Assembly: GCA_014381485.1 (NCBI GenBank)
Contig: JACNLN010000083.1
Location: 2,764 to 20,088 of the forward strand
Source: Fidelibacterota bacterium
GTDB taxonomy: Bacteria > Fidelibacterota > Marinisomatia > Marinisomatales > CAZVFT01
Length of the DNA: 17,325 bases
Direction: 5' to 3'
The position numbers and the translations under genes are program-made. The notes under the pieces were generated by a model that worked only from the letters and a program-made list of their open reading frames with translations, was not told the DNA's origin and searched no databases. Shown here in pieces: positions 7,058 to 14,016 of the stretch (within the stretch, counting starts at the first letter, position 1; each line of letters opens with the position of its first letter).

Positions 7058-8359
7058 CTATTTCCATCCTGGTTGTTTTTTAAGAGATTCTTCGACCCAA
7101 TCATAACAACTTCCAGAGGGTTTGACTTCACCTGTCTGCTTTACATCAGTATCGAGCATAAACCAGTCGGTTTTATCAAACACAAGTTCGTATTTCTCAA
7201 GCCATTCCCGATTAGGTTTCTTCTTAAAATATTCATTTTCTTCCGCCTTTAGCAGGTATTTATTGGCAAGCCCTGCGATTATTTTATCATCCAGATTGGG
7301 TAGGTCGCTTCTACACTCTTGAAAAGCTTTGTAGTATATTTCACCCTTAGCCGCGTATGTCTCACCATTATATGGCGCAATAGTAATTGCCTTATCAGCC
7401 CACGTAATCGCCTTCGCAAAATCAGGTATTTCAGAATTTATCTTTACGATTTCAAGGGCTGTTCGGAAATCCCGTCGATCATATTCAAATAACTTTTCAT
7501 AAGCACTTGAAGCTTTTTTTAGTTTATCTACTCTTTGATATGCTTTTGCCAATTTTGTAAATACGAGTTTTCTTGAGACAGAATTGTTATCAGATTCAAT
7601 CCGCATCATCTGAGAAAGAACCAAAATTGCTTCTTCATATTCATTGTTCGACATTAACTGTTCCGCCAGATCAAGCCCTAAAGAAAGATCACCGGGATTA
7701 TCCTCAAACCTCTTACGATAAATATCCAGGGGATCTTTCCCAGTTTTTTTATATGCAATGGTAAGATCACCCTGTGCTTCCCGATTATTGGGTTCAATCA
7801 CGAGTATCTTTTTAATTAAATCGATTTGATCACCATACCGATCAACTTTGGCATATAAATCACTTAAACTGGTCATTGATTCAATATCTTCTGGAACCAA
7901 ATCAAGGATTTTTTCATACTCCATAATCTCCTTTTCAACATCTCCCTTTCGCTTGTAAGCATATGCAAGTCTCTTTCGCAAGTTGAGATTGTCAGGTAGT
8001 CGTTTTAAACCTTGAAGAAGCACATACTCAGAACTGTCAAAATTTCCTAAATTTTCATGAGCTATAGCCCAATATGGAAAAACTTCCTCCTCCTGACCTT
8101 CATCACAGCCCAATTCTACAACTTTTTTATACATAAGAGTGGCAGACTTCCAATCTCGGTTTTTATAATACTCAGCTGCACTACTCATTAATCGTGGACA
8201 TTTCACTTTCCTGAGAGAGTCAAGATAAGCCTGCTCCTTATCTGCTGTTTCTTCCTCCGCTGCCGGAGGTGGAACACAAGCAGTAATAAAAAAAATAACT
8301 ATTCCAATAATCCAAAGTAAAGATCTGACCATCGTATGAAACCGTAAACTTACTTTCAT
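7058..8359 (-). CDS. TPR-repeat lipoprotein
   Basis: The 433-aa product has a lipoprotein signal with lipobox ITAC (Cys28), a Pro/Glu-rich linker (29-40), and then a chain of helix pairs of tetratricopeptide type. Clear units are near 53-86 (AAEYYKNRDWKSATLMYKKV), 97-120, 127-155 (LAYAYKRKGDVEKEIMEYEK), 161-190, 225-250, 264-295 and 300-330 (FAKAITWADKAITIAPYNGE). The C-terminal part (350-433) has no clear repeat. TPR lipoproteins are usually protein-protein scaffolds in the periplasm. The ATG lies one nt after the TAA of the barrel gene, with GGGAG (8371-8375) upstream, so the two are translationally linked and may form one complex. It is the last gene before a terminator. An internal ATG at 8332 would also leave a full lipoprotein signal. 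Function unknown. Confidence 0.85.
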   Translation of the reverse strand: MKVSLRFHTMVRSLLWIIGIVIFFITACVPPPAAEEETADKEQAYLDSLRKVKCPRLMSSAAEYYKNRDWKSATLMYKKVVELGCDEGQEEEVFPYWAIAHENLGNFDSSEYVLLQGLKRLPDNLNLRKRLAYAYKRKGDVEKEIMEYEKILDLVPEDIESMTSLSDLYAKVDRYGDQIDLIKKILVIEPNNREAQGDLTIAYKKTGKDPLDIYRKRFEDNPGDLSLGLDLAEQLMSNNEYEEAILVLSQMMRIESDNNSVSRKLVFTKLAKAYQRVDKLKKASSAYEKLFEYDRRDFRTALEIVKINSEIPDFAKAITWADKAITIAPYNGETYAAKGEIYYKAFQECRSDLPNLDDKIIAGLANKYLLKAEENEYFKKKPNREWLEKYELVFDKTDWFMLDTDVKQTGEVKPSGSCYDWVEESLKKQPGWK

Positions 8360-8360
8360 T

Positions 8361-9650
8361 TTATCTTCTTCTCCCTTTTACTAACCAAATATCTCCTATT
8401 GTTATTCCTGCGGTACCTTGTATTATTCGCTCTCTTTCATTTACTAAAAAACCATCCCTCTCTGAGATACGACATCCGATATCTAATTGATTGTGTGTTG
8501 ACCCAAATGGAATACCCAATCCAAAGGAAAAACCACGTTCATATGATATCCCTTTAAAACCAAAAATGTAATGTTTTTGTTGAAATATTCCAAATCGGAA
8601 GTGTAGTTTTTCGAATATATTTCTAACCTTTGGATCACCCTCCTTCAAATAGCCGATGCTAATTCTTTCATCATTGGTAAAGCTAATGTTGGGCTTCTCG
8701 GACTTCAAAGTATGAAGATAGTCCCATTCCTTTATTCCCCCACACTTTCTCAATACATATTCGAATAAAACAAAATGTTTCCCGGACAAATTCCCTGTGT
8801 AACCAAATTTTATCGTCGTCGGATAAGAAAAATTGGTGTGTGTTTTTGTTATTGCATCTACATCAGAAGGATTAGGATTATCTTGAGATGAATGTTCTTT
8901 ATTTCTATCGATATCCTCAAAGGGATGATAATCTGTTTCTGATAGTTTTGTCGTTCCAGCAGGAAGTTGATACATTAGAAAAATCGTAGATTTTATCGGT
9001 AAATATGTAAGCGTTTGTTTCAGAAACAACGACAAGAGAGTTCCATTAAATTGAAGAGAACGTTGATAAATGATAGGATAGGTAGAATTTGATAAGGTTG
9101 ATGTAGTTACTTCAGAAAATGTCCCTAATAAAAAATCCATTTGAACAGCAATTGTACTGTTTTCTCGGTATTTCCAACAACCAGCGATATAAAAACTGCT
9201 GATTCCCCCACTCCCTTTTATATTTTTCGATACAGATATTGTGTCTCCTGAAAAGACATAAGGTTCCAAATCGCTATCGTTCAAATAGAACTTCTTCCGG
9301 GTTAGTGGACGAATACCCAATCCAAATGCATATTTCTGTTTAATAGGAACAATGAAAACACTGTTTATTAATCTTCCAAAATATGATTTACCACCTTGTT
9401 CCTGAAATTCAACCGCTCCCGTATTGTAATGAGAGGAGAGATACGTAAACATTAACTCTGACCAGGTAGATGGATTACCAATAGAAGAAACTGAATTAAA
9501 TGAGGGTACAAATCCAGCCGTACCGAGACCAAAGCTGGCGGCATCAACTTGATCAATAAATAAACCATACCCTACAGCATTATAGGGCGTTTGACCAAAC
9601 AATGATGAAACCGTAAGAAAAAATACAAACAGATAATTACGGAGCTTCAT
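8361..9650 (-). CDS. Predicted outer membrane beta-barrel protein
   Basis: The 429-aa product has a signal peptide cleaved near SSLFGQ (19/20). Its N-terminal region (FGLGTAGFVPSFNSVSSIGN, 40-59, then PSTW) is like the start of PorV/FadL-type barrels, where a buried Gly/Asn-Pro stretch precedes the barrel. The rest shows alternating beta-strands such as YAFGLGIRPL, FSFGLGIPFG and TAGITIGDIWLV, with polar loops, including an Asp/Asn/Ser-rich loop near 245-270. It ends in GRRR rather than an aromatic residue, which is unusual for a barrel but could be a short tail after the last strand. The ATG is preceded by GGAGG (9657-9661) six nt upstream and overlaps the end of the lipoprotein gene by 14 nt, so the two are co-translated. 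I do not recognise a named family. A location in the outer membrane is likely; any transport role is unknown. Confidence 0.75.
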   Translation of the reverse strand: MKLRNYLFVFFLTVSSLFGQTPYNAVGYGLFIDQVDAASFGLGTAGFVPSFNSVSSIGNPSTWSELMFTYLSSHYNTGAVEFQEQGGKSYFGRLINSVFIVPIKQKYAFGLGIRPLTRKKFYLNDSDLEPYVFSGDTISVSKNIKGSGGISSFYIAGCWKYRENSTIAVQMDFLLGTFSEVTTSTLSNSTYPIIYQRSLQFNGTLLSLFLKQTLTYLPIKSTIFLMYQLPAGTTKLSETDYHPFEDIDRNKEHSSQDNPNPSDVDAITKTHTNFSYPTTIKFGYTGNLSGKHFVLFEYVLRKCGGIKEWDYLHTLKSEKPNISFTNDERISIGYLKEGDPKVRNIFEKLHFRFGIFQQKHYIFGFKGISYERGFSFGLGIPFGSTHNQLDIGCRISERDGFLVNERERIIQGTAGITIGDIWLVKGRRR

Positions 9651-10854
9651 ACAGAACCTCCAGATAAGGCCATTTTACAGTATCGGCTTCGGAGTATGTA
9701 TAAAATGCGGCATAATCAAAAATTGAATGACTGTCCACTATTAATAATCCAAATCCAAAATTTTCTGATGCACCAACTGTCCAAGATTGTACTATATTTT
9801 TCACATTAAGAGTCAGTATCGAGTCTTGTATTGTTTCACTGGATGAATAGAGATCAATATCTTCGTAATAAATATCTTCTAAAAGCGTATCACCCCACCA
9901 CCAATTTTCAACCGAGTCAGCAAGACTGTATGCGAGTACTTTGAATTGTGATGAATCAGATAAGTCGCTTTCTTCATAAGATACTGTCATAATTAAATTT
10001 GCTTCTACGATAACTGCTTCTTTAGGGATTTCAACGTTATCAATATCAGATTTTATTAAGGTTCTCAATCCGGCTCCATACCCAAGATAAGCATAGGATG
10101 AATCAAAGGCATATGAAATTGACGGAGGTTCTATAATGGAGACATCTGATCTTAAACCAAAACTCGCACTTGTATCGAACTGCGTCGTATCTGTATATGT
10201 GTAATGAACCGTAAGTAATGGGAAATAAGATGAACTTTCGCTAGAATAGTATGCATGAATTTTAGATGTATCCTCAGCTTGTAAAATAAATAGATATTCA
10301 GCTGAACTGGTGTCAATCAAAGAATTAATAATGGTCGTATCTATGTCGAAACGAAGACATTGTAAAATGGTAAGAGTATCTATGGTATCCTGCACGGCAG
10401 TAGAAGAAATGAGAAAATTGTCTCGTATCACCCAGTTATCATTTTTATAATTAGTGGAAGACTCAGAATAATTTGAGTCTAGCTGCATATAGTAAAGTGA
10501 TAGCTGATCATCACTAGCATTCTCATCGGATTTAGAACTATCAACTGTAATTTGAAAATAAGCGCTATCAATTTTGTAAGAAGAATCATTAAAAGAAGTT
10601 AAATCACCAAATCTCAATAAGGTATATGGAACCTTAAAACCATCTCTGTTTCCGAGAAAGAGAGTTGAAAAAGAACCAACCGATGGTGGGACTTGATATG
10701 ATGTAAACTGTTTTATAGTAATTGAATCACAAGATGGATTCAGGCGGGTATCATCAAGATTCAAATTGTATGGATCTTCCGTACATGACGCAGAAAGAAG
10801 CAGAAGAAAACCTATCCCTGTAATGGAAATCTGAAGTTTAGGATTAATTCTCAA
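9637..10854 (-). CDS. Two-domain surface/periplasmic lipoprotein (DNRLRE- or DUF4270-like)
   Basis: The 405-aa product has a lipoprotein signal with SASC (Cys24) and a mature part very rich in Ser, Asp, Thr and Tyr and poor in Lys/Arg. It appears to hold two related beta-rich domains. The first (about 45-220) ends in YFPLLTVHYTYTD; the second (about 230-405) ends in WPYLEVLYEAP. A closing strand of the form P-x-L-x-V-x-Y is typical of DNRLRE-type carbohydrate-associated domains. Its place directly after the short GT5-like gene matches that of DUF4270 lipoproteins in Bacteroidota, as I remember that gene order. The start is a TTG (10854-10852) without a clear Shine-Dalgarno, but there is no ATG between it and the upstream in-frame stop. 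It overlaps the barrel gene by 14 nt. The lipoprotein call is firm; the family is tentative. Confidence 0.75.
   Translation of the reverse strand: MRINPKLQISITGIGFLLLLSASCTEDPYNLNLDDTRLNPSCDSITIKQFTSYQVPPSVGSFSTLFLGNRDGFKVPYTLLRFGDLTSFNDSSYKIDSAYFQITVDSSKSDENASDDQLSLYYMQLDSNYSESSTNYKNDNWVIRDNFLISSTAVQDTIDTLTILQCLRFDIDTTIINSLIDTSSAEYLFILQAEDTSKIHAYYSSESSSYFPLLTVHYTYTDTTQFDTSASFGLRSDVSIIEPPSISYAFDSSYAYLGYGAGLRTLIKSDIDNVEIPKEAVIVEANLIMTVSYEESDLSDSSQFKVLAYSLADSVENWWWGDTLLEDIYYEDIDLYSSSETIQDSILTLNVKNIVQSWTVGASENFGFGLLIVDSHSIFDYAAFYTYSEADTVKWPYLEVLYEAP
9657..9661 (-). promoter_or_regulatory. Ribosome binding site GGAGG of the barrel gene
   Basis: GGAGG on the minus strand, inside the last codons of the lipoprotein gene, lies six nt before the ATG at 9650. 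It fixes the start of the barrel gene inside its neighbour and shows that this is a coupled gene pair. Confidence 0.7.
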
Positions 10855-10899
10855 GGCAAATGGGAGAAAATAATAATAAAATTATGAGTTGATAGGATA

Positions 10900-11736
10900 T
10901 CAGGATAAGGTCTGAAGAAGCTCATGAATCTCCTCTGCTAGAACCAACAAATTATCTTCATTTGCTTCTTTTAAAGTAAGAGTTTTTAATTTTGGTTCGA
11001 GACTTTCAAATATTGGTTTAAAACCAGACTGTTTGGGTAATTCATTCGATAGTTTGGTTTCAGGAGTATCCAGGACAATAACCATATCAGCGAAAGTAGC
11101 TGCTACAGCTTGTGAGTTCACTTTTTCACCTGTCAATTCCTTGGGGAGTTTAACATCAAGTTTTTCATATGTTTCACCAGAGATATTACTAAAGTCATTC
11201 AGAGAATGGATGATATGTACTGTTTTAATATCTTTGTAAAAATCAAGACTTTCGAAATGTTGCTTGTAGATAATTGGGACAAATGCAGATTGCCAATCGT
11301 TGCAGATGATAATATCGGGACTCCAGAACAGGTTGGTTAACATTTCCAGTGCGATTTTCCCGAAAAAGCCAAATCTATCATCGTTATCATGCAGTGGGCG
11401 ACCATTCTTAAACTTGTAAAGAAGAGGATTTAAGGGTTGAAACCACTCATCATGTTCCATAAAATAAACCTGCACCCGAGTTCTGGGAATAAAGGCAGAT
11501 TTAGCTGATGCTTTGACGTCGTGATGATTAAACGTGCTATTGATTTCCCTGAGTCTAATCACTTCTCTCAGAATATACTTACGCTCACTGATAAAGCCAT
11601 ATTTGGGTGCTGTCAATCGAATATCGTGTTCCAGTTCTTGCAATCTGAGAGGAACATATTTTGAATATTGAGCCAGAAGTCCAGTTTCAGCAAAGGGGAT
11701 AATCTCAGTGGTTAAAAAATACGTTTTCATAGGCAT
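10900..11736 (-). CDS. Short GT5 (starch/glycogen synthase catalytic-domain-like) protein, probably not a normal glycogen synthase
   Basis: The 278-aa product matches only the N-terminal half of GT5 glycogen synthases: TTEIIPFAETG (9-19), the strand ending IRLTAPKYGFISERK (39-53), VQVYFMEHDEWF (88-99), DDRFGFFGKIALEML (119-133) and SPDIIICNDWQSAFVPI (139-155). The C-terminal donor-binding Rossmann domain (about 200 aa) is missing. The ADP-glucose-binding Lys of the KxGGL motif is Glu17 here, in ETGLLA. Bacteroidota have a conserved short protein of the same length with the same 'ERK..LREVIRL' pattern, usually annotated glycogen/starch synthase and next to a lipoprotein gene; this looks like its relative. 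The last 60 residues are Lys/Glu/Leu-rich helices. The ATG at 11736 is preferred over 11730 because AAAGGAG lies ten nt before it. Likely a cytoplasmic pseudoenzyme or an enzyme of changed function. Confidence 0.8.
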   Translation of the reverse strand: MPMKTYFLTTEIIPFAETGLLAQYSKYVPLRLQELEHDIRLTAPKYGFISERKYILREVIRLREINSTFNHHDVKASAKSAFIPRTRVQVYFMEHDEWFQPLNPLLYKFKNGRPLHDNDDRFGFFGKIALEMLTNLFWSPDIIICNDWQSAFVPIIYKQHFESLDFYKDIKTVHIIHSLNDFSNISGETYEKLDVKLPKELTGEKVNSQAVAATFADMVIVLDTPETKLSNELPKQSGFKPIFESLEPKLKTLTLKEANEDNLLVLAEEIHELLQTLS

Positions 11737-11772
11737 GTGTGGTAAACTCCTTTAATTTGATGTGATTGGCTA

Positions 11773-12642
11773 TTAAAGCTGCTGAAGGTATTTCTCAGCT
11801 TTTTGGCGATATTCACTATCCGGGTAATTATCTAATAGTTTTATAAATTCTTCAGCTGCTTTGCTTTTATTGCCAATATTTTTATAACATAGACCAAGTT
11901 TTAGTTGAGCATCATCCCGTTTATCTGAATCATCATACTTTAACAATACATTTTCAAATTCAATAATGGCTCGTTTGTAATTTTTTAATGAATAATAACA
12001 CTCCCCTAACCAATACTGACTGTTATCCCCAAGTTCATGTCCTGGATCAGAAATCACCAATTCAGAAAAGCCCTCTATTGCCTTTTGAAAATCATTATTT
12101 TGATAGAAACCAAGTGCCTGCACATAATTCTGTTTAAAGTCAGTCTTACTGATTTTTTGCTTCTCATCTAAAGAAGTTGAACTGCGAATTTCATAGAGTT
12201 CATTAAAACTTCTTGTTAACGTGACAATTTTATTCTCAATCATCACGAGTTGAGTCAAAATTTCAAAGTTTGTGCTATCCGAGTATAATGCTTTATCCTC
12301 CAGAATTTTAATTTTATTCCGAAGAGAATTTAATCGATCTATCACCATAATAGTTGCGCTATCAGATTGGGCTTTAGCTTTTACTATTGCCTCAAGTGTG
12401 CTATTAATATCAGGAATCAATTCTCCCAAAACCTGATTTAATTGATTCTCAAGTTCTTTGATTTTATCCCTCTGTTTAATCAATATTTGCACAATCTGCT
12501 CAACTTTATCAGACTCTGGTGAGGTCTTACTCTGCGATTTTGATGTTGATTTTTTCTCCTGTGCACTGATAGTGAAATTCAAAGAAATGGTGAGAAAAAC
12601 AACTAAAATAGTCTTTAGGATAGTTAAGTATGATCTTTTCAT
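11773..12642 (-). CDS. YbgF/CpoB-like periplasmic coiled-coil/TPR protein
   Basis: The 289-aa product has a signal peptide (cleavage near ISAQ, 25-28) and a Ser/Lys-rich linker. A long heptad-rich coiled-coil segment follows (about 45-150; KIKELENQLNQVLGELIPDI). The C-terminus has three TPR-type units of the YbgF form: YVQALGFYQNNDFQKAIEGF (173-192), QYWLGECYYSLKNYKRAIIEF (209-229) and LKLGLCYKNIGNKSKAAEEF (247-266), each followed by 'yP/dD' turns. In proteobacteria CpoB links PBP1B with the Tol-Pal constriction machine. No tol or pal gene is near here; the neighbours are elongasome genes upstream and the GT5-like gene 36 nt downstream. A role in coordinating wall synthesis with the envelope is plausible but inferred. 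The ATG has a weak AGGT upstream. Confidence 0.82.
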   Translation of the reverse strand: MKRSYLTILKTILVVFLTISLNFTISAQEKKSTSKSQSKTSPESDKVEQIVQILIKQRDKIKELENQLNQVLGELIPDINSTLEAIVKAKAQSDSATIMVIDRLNSLRNKIKILEDKALYSDSTNFEILTQLVMIENKIVTLTRSFNELYEIRSSTSLDEKQKISKTDFKQNYVQALGFYQNNDFQKAIEGFSELVISDPGHELGDNSQYWLGECYYSLKNYKRAIIEFENVLLKYDDSDKRDDAQLKLGLCYKNIGNKSKAAEEFIKLLDNYPDSEYRQKAEKYLQQL

Positions 12643-12698
12643 AGATGTTACCTATATATGGTTTTTAACATTTCAAAACACTTTCAAATTTAAATTTT

Positions 12699-12736
12699 AA
12701 TATGATGATATTCAATCATATTCTCATTTTTATGAG
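12699..12736 (-). repeat. Two back-to-back AT-rich hairpins between rodA and the ybgF-like gene
   Basis: Read on the minus strand, CTCAT-AAAA-ATGAG (12736-12723) is followed directly by AATATGAT, an 8-nt loop, and ATCATATT (12722-12699). Neither has a strong GC stem or a proper T-tract, so they are poor terminators. They lie in a 150-nt gap (12643-12792) that otherwise shows only a weak promoter-like TTGAAT-17-TAAATT overlapping the second hairpin, which could start a separate transcript for the ybgF-like gene. Confidence 0.35.
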
Positions 12737-12792
12737 TACTTCATATAATCAGCAGTTCATAATTCACTAACGTTTTTTAAAATATCTGACTT

Positions 12793-14016
12793 CTATTCAA
12801 TATCTTCTACAGTCATATTCATAGCCAGTCCAAGCATAGCGAAACACGATATAAGGAAGGATCCACCGTAACTTAGAAAAGGCAACGGTAATCCCTTTAC
12901 GGGTAAAAGATTCACTGTCATCCCTACGTTAACGAATACATGGGAAAGAAGTATGGTTGCGATTCCAATAAGTACCAGACTTGAGAATCGTTCGTCAGCA
13001 ACGAAGGAAGTTTTTATAATTTTCCAGATTAAAACTGCAAATAGAATTAAAATTAACACAACGATAACAAACCCAAATTCTTCTCCAATCACAGAAAATA
13101 TAAAATCGGTCTCCTGTTCCGGTAAAAATTTTAAGTGAGTTTGAGTTCCATTTCCAAATCCCTTACCAAGAAATCCCCCCGATCCAATGGCTGTTATAGA
13201 TTGGATTAATTGATATCCAGCTCCATAAGGATCCCGGGATAAGTCAATTAAGACCAACACTCGTTCTTTCTGATATGGCTGAAGTTGATTCCACAGAAAT
13301 GGTGTAAAAAGACCAATAAAAACATTCAGAAAAAAATTGATCAACCCAATTTTTATACCTGATTTTGATAGGTAGAGCACCACTCCAACAGCTAAGATCC
13401 AGATGGAGAACGTATATAAATTGAAGGCGGTTACAACACTGATCACTGGAGCAATTACAAGGAAGATATGCAAAGGTCTTGCTCCTGCCCAATATAGAAG
13501 TGGAATTGTTGGAGCAAATAAAATAATTGCGGATCCTAAATCAGGTTGTTTTGCAACGATTGCTGTTGGAATAAGCACGAATATTATTGGAAGAAGCGTA
13601 GAGCGAAATTTGTCCATTTGTAGATTGTGATCTGATAGATACCGCGCTAACGCTATAATGATAAGCCATTTTAACAATTCAGATGGCTGAATAGTAAAAC
13701 CTGACAGTTGAATCCATCGATAAGTACCTGCTATTTTACCCGTAACATAGGGTAAAAACAGCATAATGAAGACAACCGCCACAGCTAAGTAAGAATATTT
13801 GTGAATAATTCGTCTTGGTATAGAAAATGTGACAAGAAATATTAAAAATCCCCCGCCTAACCAAAATATCTGCTTTATAAATCTGGAAGTTAATAGTGAG
13901 GTTTCTGAATGGTAAGAAATGCTATATAGAGTTAAGAGCCCAAAACCCGTGAGAACTAAAGCAATGAAAAACCAGTGTTTTGGAACTTCCCGAATTTTAA
14001 TGACGAAATTATTCAT
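12793..14016 (-). CDS. rodA: RodA, SEDS-family peptidoglycan glycosyltransferase
   Basis: The 407-aa protein has about ten membrane helices and polymerises lipid II into glycan strands during cell elongation, together with PBP2. Visible SEDS signatures are TYRWIQLSGFTIQPSELLKW (98-117), AKQPDLGSA (155-163), DPYGAGYQLIQSITAIGSGG (262-281), the FLPEQETDFIFSVIGEEFG stretch (297-315) with the acidic residue (Asp304) equivalent to the catalytic Asp of the family, and the closing LPLPFLSYGGSFL (376-388). The length is normal. Its ATG overlaps the TGA of the PBP2 gene as ATGA, so the pair is co-translated, as usual for these partners. RodA rather than FtsW is chosen because of this mreCD-mrdA context. 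Confidence 0.95.
   Translation of the reverse strand: MNNFVIKIREVPKHWFFIALVLTGFGLLTLYSISYHSETSLLTSRFIKQIFWLGGGFLIFLVTFSIPRRIIHKYSYLAVAVVFIMLFLPYVTGKIAGTYRWIQLSGFTIQPSELLKWLIIIALARYLSDHNLQMDKFRSTLLPIIFVLIPTAIVAKQPDLGSAIILFAPTIPLLYWAGARPLHIFLVIAPVISVVTAFNLYTFSIWILAVGVVLYLSKSGIKIGLINFFLNVFIGLFTPFLWNQLQPYQKERVLVLIDLSRDPYGAGYQLIQSITAIGSGGFLGKGFGNGTQTHLKFLPEQETDFIFSVIGEEFGFVIVVLILILFAVLIWKIIKTSFVADERFSSLVLIGIATILLSHVFVNVGMTVNLLPVKGLPLPFLSYGGSFLISCFAMLGLAMNMTVEDIE

Noticed and set aside
10855..11736. The idea that the short GT5-like gene is a full glycogen synthase broken by a frameshift.
   Set aside because: The spacer and the following gene show no donor-domain sequence in any frame, and the protein matches a known short form in length and pattern.
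11775..11802. A 7-bp inverted repeat (AAAGCTG/CAGCTTT) at the end of the ybgF-like gene, considered as a terminator.
   Set aside because: It overlaps the stop codon region, and the minus-strand side continues with AATAG and no T-tract; the next gene is only 36 nt away with a good ribosome site, so an operon is more likely.
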